Translations under genes and position numbers: made by a program
Part shown: piece by piece, positions 22,166-31,483 of the stretch
How the letters are laid out: each line of letters begins with the position of its first letter
Numbering within the stretch: position 1 is the stretch's first letter
The notes under the pieces: model-generated
Database searches by the model: none
Seen by the model: only the letters and a program-made list of their open reading frames with translations
What the model was told of the DNA's origin: nothing
Assembly (NCBI GenBank): GCA_008107755.1
Contig: VIRH01000103.1
Coordinates: 21,930 to 85,929, forward strand
DNA length: 64,000 nucleotides
Reading direction: 5' to 3'
Source of the DNA: Rhodobacterales bacterium
GTDB taxonomy: Bacteria > Pseudomonadota > Alphaproteobacteria > Rhizobiales > Stappiaceae

Positions 22166-23641
22166 CTAGACGGCCGTGGCCGGGATGGGCCCGGAAAAAG
22201 CTCTATCATCTTGCCCGGCAACGAGCTTGCCGAACAGCGAATTAGAGCCGATGTCTACGATTTCCACCGCTTGTATCGTGCCGATCATGCTTTCCGGCGC
22301 GTCGAGCTGCACCGGCTGCAGCCAGGGCGACTTTCCGACAAGCTGGCCGGCGTTGCGTCCCTTCTTTTCCAGAAGGACGTCGCAGGTCATGCCCATCCGG
22401 GACGCATTGAAGCTTTTCTGCTGCTCGCTCACGAGAGCCTGCAGTTCGGCCAGCCGTGCCGATTTCACGTCTTCGGGCACCTGGTCGTCCATCGTCGCGC
22501 CCGGCGTTCCGGGTCGCTGGCTGTATTTGAACGAGAAGGCAGAGCCGTAACCGACCCGCCGGATCAGGTCCATCGTGTCCTCGAAGTCCTGGTCCGTTTC
22601 GCCCGGAAACCCGACGATGAAATCGCCGGAAAGCGCAATGTCGGGTGTCGCCGCGCGAATGCGATCGAGCAGGCGGAAATAGTCGTCGCGCGTGTGACGC
22701 CGGTTCATCGCCTTCAGGATCTTGTCCGAGCCGGACTGCACCGGCAGGTGCAGATAGGGCATCAGGCTCTTGAGGTCCCGATGGGCGTCGATCAGGTCGT
22801 CGTCCATATCGCGCGGATGGCTGGTCGTGTAGCGCAGCCGGTCAAGGCCGTCGATCTCGGACAGGCGGCGCAGCAGACGCGCAAGCCCCCAGGTCGCGCC
22901 ATCGGCCGCCTCGCCGTGATAGGCGTTGACGTTCTGGCCGAGCAGCGTGATCTCGCGGACCCCGGAAGCGGCCAGGCGCTCGGCCTCCTCGACGATCTGC
23001 GCGACGGAGCGCGACACTTCCGCGCCGCGGGTGTAGGGCACGACGCAGAAGGTGCAGAACTTGTCGCAGCCTTCCTGAACCGTCAGGAACGCCGACGGCG
23101 CACGGCTGCGCACCGGCTTTTGCGCGCCTTCGGACAGGTGGTCAAACTTCGCCTCGATGTCGAATTCCGTCTCGACGACCCGATTGCCGGCCCGTGCCTT
23201 GTCCAGAAGGGCGGGAAGCTGATGATAGCTCTGCGGACCGACCACGAGATCGACGATCGGTGCCCGCCTGGAGATCTCCTCGCCTTCGGCCTGCGCCACG
23301 CAGCCGGCGACACCGACCATCATGTCGCGGCCGTTGCGGGCGCGCTCTTCCTTGACCTTGCGGATACGGCCAAGCTCCGAATAGACCTTTTCAGCCGCCT
23401 TTTCGCGAATATGGCACGTGTTCAGAATGACGAGATCGGCATCTTCCAGGGTTTCGGTCGTGCTGTAGCCCTGGGGCGCCAGGACATCCGTCATGCGCTC
23501 GCTGTCATAGACGTTCATCTGACAGCCATAGGTGCGCACAAAAACCTTGCGCGTGTTGCTTCCGGTTCCGGACGTCTTTTCGCTCAAGGCCGAAACGGCT
23601 GATGGTGTCGTATCTTGCTGTGCTTCCGGGCGGCTCTTCAT
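22166..23641 (-). CDS. miaB: tRNA-2-methylthio-N6-dimethylallyladenosine synthase
   Basis: Radical-SAM methylthiotransferase that completes ms2i6A37 in tRNA. The N-terminal UPF0004 domain starts [16 protein letters not shown]. The radical-SAM cluster motif is CDKFCTFC within [21 protein letters not shown] domain ends the protein. The 491 residues include a 30-residue N-terminal extension. AGGAG lies just before the ATG. It sits between plsC and phoH, as in relatives. Confidence 0.97.
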   Translation of the reverse strand: MKSRPEAQQDTTPSAVSALSEKTSGTGSNTRKVFVRTYGCQMNVYDSERMTDVLAPQGYSTTETLEDADLVILNTCHIREKAAEKVYSELGRIRKVKEERARNGRDMMVGVAGCVAQAEGEEISRRAPIVDLVVGPQSYHQLPALLDKARAGNRVVETEFDIEAKFDHLSEGAQKPVRSRAPSAFLTVQEGCDKFCTFCVVPYTRGAEVSRSVAQIVEEAERLAASGVREITLLGQNVNAYHGEAADGATWGLARLLRRLSEIDGLDRLRYTTSHPRDMDDDLIDAHRDLKSLMPYLHLPVQSGSDKILKAMNRRHTRDDYFRLLDRIRAATPDIALSGDFIVGFPGETDQDFEDTMDLIRRVGYGSAFSFKYSQRPGTPGATMDDQVPEDVKSARLAELQALVSEQQKSFNASRMGMTCDVLLEKKGRNAGQLVGKSPWLQPVQLDAPESMIGTIQAVEIVDIGSNSLFGKLVAGQDDRAFSGPIPATAV

Positions 23642-23767
23642 AAGCTCCTCATGGCCGCCCTGAGACGGCCGGTATGTCCTGATTGTGTGGGCCTGACGCT
23701 CCGCGCATAGGGGCAGCTGTCATCCGCCTGATCCCGCCAGCAGCCTGCCGCGGCAGCTCTTCAAAAT

Positions 23768-24649
23768 TCAGGCGCCAGCTTTAGCGGTTTTTTCGTCATT
23801 TGAGAAGAACTCGATTCGATCCTCGTCACCCGAATCGTCGTCTTCTTGCGTTTCTTCCACCTCGACAGGCCTTTGCATGAGCGAGGAGAGCGTCATGGCA
23901 CGCACTTCGTGCTCCAGCCGGCGCGTCAGTTCCTTGCGATCCGTCTCGCGTTCGACCAGTACCGGCTCGCCCCAGCGCACCGTCACGTCAAGCGCGCCGT
24001 GGGTGAAGATGCCCCACAGATGACCCGGCAACTCCATGTCGCCGTACCAGGCCACGTGCGGGCGGTGCGCCCGCCCCATGGGCAGACCGTAAAAGCCCTG
24101 GTAGGCAACGGACAGCGGCTGGACCCAGACCTTCGAGGCCTCCTTTCCGGCCGCGCGCGTCGCGGCGCCCAGAAGCGCCGAGCGGAAGGGCAGAACCCGG
24201 TTGCCGTCATTGGAGGTTCCTTCCGCGAAAAGAACCATGGCATCGCCCTCTTCCATCCGCCGGGCGATCGCATCGGCCACCTGTCCGGTCTGCGACCTGC
24301 GGGTGCGGTTGACGAAAACCGTGCGCTGAAGCTTCGCCAAGAGGCCGAAGATCGGCCAGCCGGAGACTTCGGACTTGGCGATGAAGGACAGCGGCATCAG
24401 CGAACCGATGACCGTGATATCGACCCAGGAGGCGTGATTTGCGGCGATCAGCAGCGGCCGGTCCGCTGCCGGGCTCCCAACCTCGACAATCCTGATGCCG
24501 ACGAGGCGCGTTGCGATGCGGTGCCAGATCTGCGGCAGCTTTCGCCGCATGCTCAGGCCGAACCGGACCGCGATCCATTGAAGGGGAATGAGTACCAGCG
24601 ATACGATGGCCAGCACAAAAATGATCAGCCCCGCCTTGAGCTCAGCCAT
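23768..24649 (-). CDS. plsC: 1-acyl-sn-glycerol-3-phosphate acyltransferase
   Basis: Membrane acyltransferase forming phosphatidic acid. An N-terminal membrane helix (LIIFVLAIVSLVLIPLQWIA) precedes the HX4D motif NHASWVD and the FPEGT-like motif LFAEGTSNDGNRVLPFR. The C terminus is acidic. The ATG at 24649 overlaps the fur stop by 8 bases, which suggests translational coupling. The protein is 293 residues. Substrate preference cannot be read from sequence; an ornithine-lipid type acyltransferase is the main alternative. Confidence 0.9.
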   Translation of the reverse strand: MAELKAGLIIFVLAIVSLVLIPLQWIAVRFGLSMRRKLPQIWHRIATRLVGIRIVEVGSPAADRPLLIAANHASWVDITVIGSLMPLSFIAKSEVSGWPIFGLLAKLQRTVFVNRTRRSQTGQVADAIARRMEEGDAMVLFAEGTSNDGNRVLPFRSALLGAATRAAGKEASKVWVQPLSVAYQGFYGLPMGRAHRPHVAWYGDMELPGHLWGIFTHGALDVTVRWGEPVLVERETDRKELTRRLEHEVRAMTLSSLMQRPVEVEETQEDDDSGDEDRIEFFSNDEKTAKAGA

Positions 24650-25130
24650 CGTCAGGTTCTTTTCTTTCCGGCTGCAGCGGAATTCCGTAAAGCTCCAGCC
24701 GGTGGTCGACAAGCTTGTAGCCGAGCTTGCGGGCGATGAATTCCTGAAGCGCCTCGATTTCCTCGCTGCGGAATTCGATGACCTGTCCGCTGCGCAGATC
24801 GATCAGGTGGTCGTGATGCTCGTCCGGCACGGCCTCATAGCGCGAGCGCCCGTCGCGGAAGTCATGCCGTTCGATCATGCCGGCATCTTCGAAAAGCTTG
24901 ACGGTGCGGTAAACCGTGGAAATGGAAATGCCCGGATCGATGGCGACCGCACGGCGGTAGAGTTCCTCGACATCCGGATGGTCGTCGGACGCCTGTTCGA
25001 TCACGGAGGCGATCACGCGCCGCTGCTCGGTCATGCGCATGCCCTTGGCCATGCACATTTCCGCCAGGGCTGACTGCCGTTCTTCGGTCATAGCGATGCG
25101 GCCCGGTTGCTCTTCATTGCGCAAATTCAT
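24642..25130 (-). CDS. Fur-family metal-responsive repressor
   Basis: Ferric-uptake-type regulator of 162 residues. The winged helix contains DPGISISTVYRTVKLFEDAG, and the metal site DEHHDHLIDLRSGQVIEF follows. The C-terminal Cys pairs of E. coli Fur are absent, as is usual for alphaproteobacterial Fur/Mur, many of which respond to manganese. So Mur is as likely a name as Fur. The start could also be the ATG at 25091. It lies between rimI and plsC. Confidence 0.92.
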   Translation of the reverse strand: MNLRNEEQPGRIAMTEERQSALAEMCMAKGMRMTEQRRVIASVIEQASDDHPDVEELYRRAVAIDPGISISTVYRTVKLFEDAGMIERHDFRDGRSRYEAVPDEHHDHLIDLRSGQVIEFRSEEIEALQEFIARKLGYKLVDHRLELYGIPLQPERKEPDDG

Positions 25131-25138
25131 CCATGCGC

Positions 25139-25627
25139 TTAGCGAAGATCGATGCGCATGACAAGCGCAGTCCCGTCTCCTCCACTGGCGCTGTAATAGC
25201 CCTTGCGCTGGCCGACTTCCTTGAAACCGAGGCTTCGGTAGAGAAGAACCGCGGTTTCATTGGCCGCATCCACTTCCAGAAACAGGTGCTTGCAGCGTTC
25301 TCTGTAAAGGCGCCGAAGCCCTGCTTCCATGAGCTTCTTGCCGATGCCGCGTCCCCGCTGTCGGGGAGACACCGCAACGGTGATCACCTCCGCCTCGTCT
25401 GCCGCCATGCGCAGAACGAGAAAGCCGAGCGGCGCCCTGGTGCCATAGGGGCTGGCGCGGCGGGCAACGAGAAAGATCGTCCCGTCCTGCGCCTTCATAC
25501 GCGCTAGTTCCTGCGTGTTCCAGCTGTGCTTGAAGGAGGCTGAGTGGATGTCGGCAATCTTGGGCAGATCCTCGTCCAGCGCCTCTTCAACGACGGGGGG
25601 CTGGGTCCAGAACCACCAGAAACTCAT
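25139..25627 (-). CDS. rimI: Ribosomal protein S18-alanine N-acetyltransferase type GNAT
   Basis: GNAT acetyltransferase of 162 residues. The acetyl-CoA motif is VSPRQRGRGIGKKLMEAGL, followed by ANETAVLLYRSLGFKEVG. The 4-base overlap with tsaB (ATGA) supports the RimI assignment, since tsaB-rimI is a conserved pair. The enzyme may acetylate S18 or other N termini. Confidence 0.88.
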   Translation of the reverse strand: MSFWWFWTQPPVVEEALDEDLPKIADIHSASFKHSWNTQELARMKAQDGTIFLVARRASPYGTRAPLGFLVLRMAADEAEVITVAVSPRQRGRGIGKKLMEAGLRRLYRERCKHLFLEVDAANETAVLLYRSLGFKEVGQRKGYYSASGGDGTALVMRIDLR

Positions 25628-26301
25628 TGCCGCTCAATCCTTCCCCTTGTCTGCGGGCTCGCATCAGGCGGCCGCAGATACAGCGGTGAGGGCGACGACC
25701 GTGCCGGATCCGCCGTCAGTCCCAGCTCCGCGACGTCGCGGATACCGGGAAAACCGCAGCGGGAAACGATCTGCTCCGGCGCTGCCCCCAGTTTCCCGGC
25801 GACGCTTTCGGCCGCCGAGCCTGCCAATCTTATGCCTCGGGGCAGGCAATTCGCAAGGTCGGACAAGGTCCGCACACCGGCATCACCGCACACCTCGCCA
25901 TCGGCGGTAAATTGCTGGCAATAGACCTCTTCGCCCTTGCCGGTCAGCGCAACGAGAAGATCCGCACCACCGTCACTCGGTGCCGCCGCCCGCGCGATGG
26001 CGGCCAGCGTCGTGATGCCGACGACCGGTTTGCCGAGCACCAGACCGAAACCGCGCGCAACGGAAAGCCCCACACGAAGCCCCGTGAAACTGCCCGGCCC
26101 GACCGTGACCACGACCCGGTCGAGATCCGAAAAGGCGGTGGAGGCTTCCGCCATGACCTCTCCGATCATGTCCATCAGCCGCTCTGCATGGCCCCGGCCG
26201 ATTTCCTCGCCCACTTCCTCAAAGCAAGCGGTATCGGCCCCGTTGTCGAGGACAGCGGCGGCGCAATTGGCAAGAGACGTGTCGATGGCGAGAACGCGCA
26301 T
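25624..26301 (-). CDS. tsaB: tRNA threonylcarbamoyladenosine protein TsaB
   Basis: Pseudo-kinase-like partner of TsaD in t6A37 synthesis. The ASKHA-type N terminus VLAIDTSLANCAAAVLD and the segment TVGPGSFTGLRVGLSVARGF are diagnostic. The 225 residues fit the family. It is the first gene of the long minus-strand run that ends with trmB. Confidence 0.95.
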   Translation of the reverse strand: MRVLAIDTSLANCAAAVLDNGADTACFEEVGEEIGRGHAERLMDMIGEVMAEASTAFSDLDRVVVTVGPGSFTGLRVGLSVARGFGLVLGKPVVGITTLAAIARAAAPSDGGADLLVALTGKGEEVYCQQFTADGEVCGDAGVRTLSDLANCLPRGIRLAGSAAESVAGKLGAAPEQIVSRCGFPGIRDVAELGLTADPARSSPSPLYLRPPDASPQTRGRIERQ

Positions 26302-26610
26302 GGGGAACCGGATGGAGTTTTTTTCGAGTAGACGACCTACCCCGGCTGACCGCGAAAGTCGAGCCGCGCTTTGGACCTAAGTCCAAAGGCGGGCTTGTGT
26401 TTCACACGGTCTGCTGGTTTGAAATGCGCCAATCTGAGGAAATCTCGAACGCATTGATCGCATTTGCCGCGAGCGACCGTTTCTCCACTTGTCAGATCTG
26501 ACAAGCTTTTCCCCGGCAACCGTATCGGCGCGTGCAGTCTCAGACTTCAGTACCGAGCACGCTGGAAGGCGCTGAAAAAGCGAAAGTCCCTGACTGGGTC
26601 TCGCTCAAAT
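26302..26610. other. Noncoding region upstream of tsaB
   Basis: No convincing gene. It holds two inverted repeats. One is CTTTGGAC/GTCCAAAG with a 3-4 base spacer, at about 26372-26391. The other is the 18-bp perfect palindrome CTTGTCAGATCTGACAAG at 26488-26505. The tsaB promoter should lie here, but no clear -35/-10 pair was recognised. Confidence 0.6.
26488..26505. promoter_or_regulatory. 18-bp palindromic operator candidate
   Basis: CTTGTCAGATCTGACAAG is a perfect palindrome about 190 bases upstream of tsaB. The TTGTC/GACAA arms resemble operators of GntR-family regulators, but no such regulator gene is in the window. Confidence 0.4.
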
Positions 26611-26638
26611 AAAAACGGCCCGACGATACCGCCGGGCC
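26611..26638 (-). terminator. Intrinsic terminator of the NifU-like gene
   Basis: Minus-strand RNA forms GGCCCGGC/GTCGGGCC with one GU pair and a short loop, followed by GTTTTTATTT. It lies 27 bases after the stop. Confidence 0.85.
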
Positions 26639-26664
26639 ATTTAAAGTTTCTCTTGAAATCCGGA

Positions 26665-27222
26665 TCAGATCGGACGGACTTCCTGAACTTCCGGCACGAA
26701 GTGGCGCAGAAGGTTCTGGATGCCGTGCTGCAGGGTCGCCGTCGACGACGGGCAGCCCGCACAGGCGCCGCGCATCGACAGGTAGACGATGCCTTCCTTG
26801 AAGCCCTTGAAGGTGATGTCGCCGCCGTCCTGGGCAACCGCGGGGCGCACCCGGGTTTCCAGAAGCTCCTTGATGGTGCTGACGGTTTCGGCATCGCTCG
26901 TTTCAAAGAACTCGCCGTCCTCGATGTCCTCGGCTTCGCCGGTCGCCATGACCGGCTGGCCGGACATGAACTGTTCCATGATCACGCCGAGGATGGCCGG
27001 CTTCATGTGCTGCCAGTCCGTATCGTCCTTGGTCACCGTGACGAAGTCATGGCCGAAAAAGACTGCGACGACGCCAGGGACATCGAAAAGCTTCTGCGCC
27101 AGCGGCGACGTGGCCGCATCCGCCCTTGAGCGGAAATCGTAGGTGCCTTCCGGCAGAACCACCCGTCCGGGCAGAAATTTCAGCGTCGCCGGGTTCGGTG
27201 TCGCTTCAGTTTGAATGAACAT
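26665..27222 (-). CDS. NifU/NfuA-type Fe-S cluster scaffold protein
   Basis: Carrier that delivers Fe-S clusters to target enzymes. The 185 residues contain an N-terminal Nfu_N domain starting MFIQTEATPNPATLKFLPG. A C-terminal NifU-like domain carries the cluster-binding CxxC in MRGACAGCPSSTATLQHGI. This domain order matches the widespread alphaproteobacterial and mitochondrial NFU1 type. It has its own terminator. Confidence 0.93.
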   Translation of the reverse strand: MFIQTEATPNPATLKFLPGRVVLPEGTYDFRSRADAATSPLAQKLFDVPGVVAVFFGHDFVTVTKDDTDWQHMKPAILGVIMEQFMSGQPVMATGEAEDIEDGEFFETSDAETVSTIKELLETRVRPAVAQDGGDITFKGFKEGIVYLSMRGACAGCPSSTATLQHGIQNLLRHFVPEVQEVRPI

Positions 27223-27484
27223 TTGCTTTGTCCTTGCGCAAATTCAACGCGCCCTCGTCGGCAGCATCCTGCGCCTCTCCTTCATCGCAAAACGCCGATG
27301 GATCTTTACTAACCCATCCGGGGCAAGTTTGGAACCGTTAAAAACTAGATAGGTTTCTTCGCCGCGCGATCAACCGCCGGCAGCGGAATTGGGGATTTAT
27401 TCCTGAGTGTGAACCCGTAAATGAAGATGAACGCTCGCGTCGCGGACCGGTCTTCATGCAAGGAGGCACAGGCTCAGGCGTGCA

Positions 27485-27979
27485 TCAGGCAAGCGCCGCG
27501 ATCGAATCATCATCCAGATTGCCGGGAACAATGGTCACCGGAATCGGGAATGTGCCCGCGGTCTTGCCGGCGATGGAAGACACAAGCGGCCCCGGCCCCT
27601 CGTTTCCCGAACTCGCGGCAAGAATCAGGATTGCGATATCCGCGTCCGCCTCGATCAGTTCAAGGATCTCTTCCGCTTTCGTCCCTTCCCTGATGACGCT
27701 CTCCGGTTCGGTTCGTGCCACGGACCGGATCCGCTCCGCCGCCTTTGCAAGGGCATTTTCAGCCTCTTCCTGGGCTTCGGCGCGCATGATGTCCTCGACA
27801 CCGAGCCAGTGCTGGAAATCGCCCGGGGCAATGATGAAGACCAGAGTGACGACACCCCCGGTCCTGGCCGCCCGCTTGGCTGCATATACGATCGCCCTGT
27901 CGCACTCGGGCGTTTCATCGACCACGACCAGAAACTTCCGGCGGTGGCCTTCCTCGTTGCTTTTTCGAATAGCTACCAT
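27485..27979 (-). CDS. Universal stress protein
   Basis: UspA-family protein of 164 residues. The N-terminal strand KFLVVVDETPECDRAIVYAA and the C-terminal nucleotide-binding segment ILAASSGNEGPGPLVSS are visible. ATP binding is plausible from that motif. The ATG at 27979 is chosen because similarity begins shortly after it; the ATG at 28009 is also possible and neither has a clear ribosome binding site. It is divergent from the GGDEF gene. Confidence 0.85.
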   Translation of the reverse strand: MVAIRKSNEEGHRRKFLVVVDETPECDRAIVYAAKRAARTGGVVTLVFIIAPGDFQHWLGVEDIMRAEAQEEAENALAKAAERIRSVARTEPESVIREGTKAEEILELIEADADIAILILAASSGNEGPGPLVSSIAGKTAGTFPIPVTIVPGNLDDDSIAALA

Positions 27980-28081
27980 GGGCGCATGCTGCCACCGGTC
28001 AGGGCGCATCGCAAGCGGCTAATTTCCGCTGATCACAGCCTCCCGAGACCTCGACTCCTGCACCAGCTGCGCCATATTAAG

Positions 28082-28885
28082 ATGCCATTGGCCGAGAGCA
28101 TGTGGAGATACGCCATGCGGCATATTGACTGGTCCGCGACAGGACCAGCGCGCGTCTATGCACTGACCGCAGGCGGAACGGCATTCTGTATCGCCGTCGC
28201 GTTTGCCGTGGACAGCTTTTCCTTGTCGACGCTGACATGGCGCTGGGGCAGCGATCCGATCAAGAATCTCATCATTCCGCTTCTGGTCGCGCCGCCGTTC
28301 TTCTTCATTCTCCTGAACAAGATGCGGCAACTTTCGATCGCGCATCGGGAACTCGCCGAACTTGCCGCGACTGACAGCCTGACATCCATGCTGAACCGGC
28401 GCGCCTTCGGCGAAGTCGTCGAGGGCTATATCGAGCGCATGGCAAAGATCGCCGAGCGTCCGACCGATGCCCTGCTTGTCATCGACGTCGATCACTTCAA
28501 GGGTATCAACGACACCTTCGGACATGATATCGGCGATGATGCGCTTAAGCTGATTGCGCGAACAATCCGTTCGACGCTGACCGACACCGACCTTGCCGGC
28601 CGTCTTGGCGGAGAAGAATTCGCCATCTTCCTGCCGGGCAAATTGCCGGAGCAGGTCTCGCGGACCGCGGAGACCATGAGAGCGGCGATCGACAGCCTGA
28701 AATTCCAGCCCGAAGACCGGCCGCATCCACTTTCCATCAGCATCGGCGGCATCATTTTCAAAGAGACCCTGAGCTTCAGGGACCTCTATCGCCAGGCCGA
28801 CAAGCAGCTCTACTTTGCCAAGAACAACGGTCGCAACCGCGTCGAACTCGACATGATCGGCGGCGAAATGCCGGGGCGGATCTGA
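28082..28885 (+). CDS. Membrane-anchored diguanylate cyclase (GGDEF)
   Basis: Predicted producer of cyclic di-GMP. Two N-terminal membrane helices (YALTAGGTAFCIAVAFAVDS; NLIIPLLVAPPFFFILLNKM) precede a complete GGDEF domain. That domain contains DSLTSMLNRRAF, DVDHFKGINDTFGHDIGDDA and the active-site sequence RLGGEEFAIF. No EAL domain is present. The start at 28082 is inferred from the domain boundary and from avoiding overlap with the divergent stress protein; an ATG at 28100 is possible. The protein is about 267 residues. Confidence 0.9.
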   Translation: MPLAESMWRYAMRHIDWSATGPARVYALTAGGTAFCIAVAFAVDSFSLSTLTWRWGSDPIKNLIIPLLVAPPFFFILLNKMRQLSIAHRELAELAATDSLTSMLNRRAFGEVVEGYIERMAKIAERPTDALLVIDVDHFKGINDTFGHDIGDDALKLIARTIRSTLTDTDLAGRLGGEEFAIFLPGKLPEQVSRTAETMRAAIDSLKFQPEDRPHPLSISIGGIIFKETLSFRDLYRQADKQLYFAKNNGRNRVELDMIGGEMPGRI

Positions 28886-28895
28886 CCGGGGAATG

Positions 28896-28920
28896 GTGCG
28901 GCGGAAGCTGTCCGCCGCAC
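28896..28920. terminator. Hairpin between the GGDEF gene and hslU
   Basis: A 10-bp perfect stem GTGCGGCGGA/TCCGCCGCAC with a 5-base loop lies between convergent genes. The plus-strand tail is GTCTTTGC. It probably serves as a bidirectional terminator. Confidence 0.6.
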
Positions 28921-28972
28921 GTCTTTGCAGGGCCGTTCGTCCTGGGCGGACAGAAGGCCCGGGGCCGCGCCC

Positions 28973-30277
28973 CTAAAGAATGAACTTCGACAGATCGACG
29001 TTCTTGGCGAGATCGCCGATATTTTCCCGGACGAACTCACCGGTGATCTCGACCGCCTCACCGCCTCGGTCAGGCGCCGTGAACGAGATCTCATCGAGGA
29101 TCCTCTCCATGACGGTCTGCAACCGGCGCGCGCCGATGTTCTCGACAGACGAGTTGAGGTCGACAGCAACGGAGGCGATTTCCTCGATCGCGTCGTCGGT
29201 GAAAGACAGCTCCAGATCTTCCGTCTTCATCAAGGCAATATACTGCTTGATCAGGCTGGCTTCCGGCTCAGTCAGGATGGCGCGGAAGTCCTCCTTCGTC
29301 AGGGCCCTCAGCTCGACGCGAATCGGCAGGCGGCCCTGAAGCTCCGGAAGAAGGTCGGAGGGTTTCGCCACATGGAACGCGCCCGATGCAATGAAGAGGA
29401 TGTGGTCGGTCTTGACCGGGCCGTGCTTGGTGGAAACCACCGTGCCCTCGATCAGAGGCAGCAGGTCGCGCTGGACGCCTTCGCGGGAAACATCGCCGCC
29501 GGAACGGCCTTCGCGCGCGCAGATCTTGTCGATCTCGTCCAGGAAGACGATCCCTGAGTTCTCCACCAGCGAGATGGCGTCCTCAGCCAGCTTGTCCTCA
29601 TCGAGCAGCTTGTCGGATTCCTCGTTGATGAGGAGATCGTAGCTTTCCTTGACCGTGGTGCGCTTGGTCTTGGTCTGACCGCCGAAGGCCTTGCCGAGAA
29701 GATCCGACACGTTCATCACGCCAACGCTGGCGCCCGGCATGCCCGGAAGATCGAAGCTGGGCATTTGCGCCTGGGCACGGACTTCCACCTCGATTTCCTT
29801 ATCGTCCATTTCGCCGTCGCGCAGCTTGGTCCGGAAGCTGTCGCGGGTCGCCGGGCTGGCATTCTTGCCGACCAGTGCGTCCAGCACGCGTTCTTCAGCC
29901 AGAACATGCGCCTTGGCCTTGACCGCCTCGCGCTTCTGGTCGCGGACGAGCGACAGGCCCGCCTCCACAAGATCGCGGATGATCTGCTCCACGTCGCGGC
30001 CGACATAGCCGACCTCGGTGAATTTGGTCGCCTCGACCTTCGAGAACGGCGCATTGGCGAGCTTTGCCAGGCGACGGGAAATTTCCGTCTTGCCGACGCC
30101 CGTCGGCCCGATCATCAGGATGTTCTTCGGCAGAACTTCCTCGCGCATGTCGCCTTGCAGTTGCTGACGCCGCCAGCGGTTGCGCAGGGCAATCGCCACG
30201 GCGCGCTTGGCATCCTTCTGGCCGACAATGTAGCGATCCAGTTCTGAAACAATCTCACGCGGAGAAAAATCGGTCAT
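28973..30277 (-). CDS. hslU: HslU, ATPase subunit of the HslVU protease
   Basis: AAA+ unfoldase that feeds substrates to the HslV peptidase. Walker A is [20 protein letters not shown] and Walker B is [11 protein letters not shown]. The family-specific C terminus and I-domain are present in 434 residues. Its start overlaps the stop of the upstream acetyltransferase by 4 bases. Transcription probably begins at the heat-shock promoter upstream of hslV. Confidence 0.98.
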   Translation of the reverse strand: MTDFSPREIVSELDRYIVGQKDAKRAVAIALRNRWRRQQLQGDMREEVLPKNILMIGPTGVGKTEISRRLAKLANAPFSKVEATKFTEVGYVGRDVEQIIRDLVEAGLSLVRDQKREAVKAKAHVLAEERVLDALVGKNASPATRDSFRTKLRDGEMDDKEIEVEVRAQAQMPSFDLPGMPGASVGVMNVSDLLGKAFGGQTKTKRTTVKESYDLLINEESDKLLDEDKLAEDAISLVENSGIVFLDEIDKICAREGRSGGDVSREGVQRDLLPLIEGTVVSTKHGPVKTDHILFIASGAFHVAKPSDLLPELQGRLPIRVELRALTKEDFRAILTEPEASLIKQYIALMKTEDLELSFTDDAIEEIASVAVDLNSSVENIGARRLQTVMERILDEISFTAPDRGGEAVEITGEFVRENIGDLAKNVDLSKFIL

Positions 30278-30798
30278 TCTTCAGACACGCCTTCCGTCAC
30301 TTTGTGTTCCATGAGCAGACAATCTTCCGGTTCTCCGGGGAGTTTTTCGATCTCCTGAAATCCGGCTTTCCGGTAGGCCCTGACAGCCCGCAGGTTAGCC
30401 GGGTCGGGGTCGATGATGATCCGCCGATGCCCTTCCTGCCGCAGCTTTCGGACAAATTCCTGCAATACTCTTGTTCCCGTCCCCCTGGAGAGCCGCTCGC
30501 TGTCCGCGATCGACAGATCAACGCCAACGGCGTCTGTCGGCAGCCACTCCAGCCAGGGGTTTTCTTCAACCCATCGGGTTCCCAACTGGTGCCTGACGAA
30601 CCAGACCTGGATGTAACCAGCGTCCTCGCCGTCTACAATGAAGATGAAAGGGCGCGTGGTGTCGCGTCCCTCGATCATGTCCCTGACATAGCCCAGTTCG
30701 GTTTCCGGTTCGCCCCACCACTCGCGCCAGTGCGGTCTTTCCATCCATTTCCCGAGGACGGAGAGATCGGCCGGAACGACGGGGCGAAACGAGATCAT
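30274..30798 (-). CDS. GNAT acetyltransferase between hslV and hslU
   Basis: GNAT-fold enzyme of 174 residues, similar to the aminoglycoside 6'-acetyltransferase/RimJ-like group. The acetyl-CoA region runs from [17 protein letters not shown] to [36 protein letters not shown] is typical of the AAC(6')-like N terminus. It is enclosed by the two HslVU protease genes, 6 bases after hslV and overlapping hslU by 4. Its substrate is unknown; resistance cannot be inferred. Confidence 0.82.
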   Translation of the reverse strand: MISFRPVVPADLSVLGKWMERPHWREWWGEPETELGYVRDMIEGRDTTRPFIFIVDGEDAGYIQVWFVRHQLGTRWVEENPWLEWLPTDAVGVDLSIADSERLSRGTGTRVLQEFVRKLRQEGHRRIIIDPDPANLRAVRAYRKAGFQEIEKLPGEPEDCLLMEHKVTEGVSEE

Positions 30799-30804
30799 TG
30801 TTCC

Positions 30805-31365
30805 TCAGTCCACCGTATCGAGGGTCTCGACGGTCACGGAATTGTTGGTGTAGACGCAGATTTCGGCGGCAACCGCCATGGCCTTGCGGGCGATGCTTTC
30901 GGCGTCGTAATCCGTCTCGGCAAGCGCCCGGGCGGCGGCAAGTGCATAGTTGCCGCCGGAGCCGATGCCCATCATGCCCCCTTCCGGCTCCAGCACGTCG
31001 CCGGTTCCGGTCAGGACCAGGGAAACGTTCTTGTCGGCCACCAGCATCATCGCCTCGAGCCGGCGCAGATAACGGTCGGTCCGCCAGTCCTTTGCCAGCT
31101 CGACACAGGCCCGCATCAGCTGACTGGGATATTGCTCGAGCTTGGCTTCCAGCCGTTCGAACAGGGTAAAGGCGTCTGCGGTCGCTCCGGCAAAGCCGGC
31201 GATCACGTCGCCCCTTGCAAGGGGCCGCACCTTGCGGGCGGTGTGTTTGATGACCGTCTGGCCGAGAGAGACCTGACCGTCGCCGGCAATGACGACCTTG
31301 CCGCCCTTGCGCACCATCATGATCGTCGTACCGTGCCAGACGGCCGGTTCGCGCGTTTCGCTCAT
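30805..31365 (-). CDS. hslV: HslV, peptidase subunit of the HslVU protease
   Basis: Proteasome-like threonine peptidase. The mature N-terminal Thr lies in [20 protein letters not shown] after a short propeptide. The 186 residues match the family. It is the first gene of hslV-GNAT-hslU and has a heat-shock-type promoter about 37-65 bases upstream. Confidence 0.97.
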   Translation of the reverse strand: MSETREPAVWHGTTIMMVRKGGKVVIAGDGQVSLGQTVIKHTARKVRPLARGDVIAGFAGATADAFTLFERLEAKLEQYPSQLMRACVELAKDWRTDRYLRRLEAMMLVADKNVSLVLTGTGDVLEPEGGMMGIGSGGNYALAAARALAETDYDAESIARKAMAVAAEICVYTNNSVTVETLDTVD

Positions 31366-31401
31366 CTATTCCTCATAAGCTTTCGAATTCGTCGAGGCTC
31401 T

Positions 31402-31430
31402 ATGTAGGCGGCATTTGCGGCTTTTCCAAG
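31402..31430 (-). promoter_or_regulatory. RpoH-type promoter of hslVU
   Basis: Minus strand reads CTTG, an 18-base spacer, then CCTACATAG. The alphaproteobacterial sigma-32 consensus is about CTTG-N17/18-CYTATNT, so this differs at one -10 position. Spacing is identical to the dnaK promoter. Confidence 0.75.
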
Positions 31431-31483
31431 CGTAGAGCCCGGGAGCCGCCCTGACCAACCGCCACGAAGGACTGCCGGCGACG

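Noticed and set aside
26337..26519. 60-codon minus-strand frame upstream of tsaB
   Set aside because: It runs through two inverted repeats and lacks a start signal or similarity.
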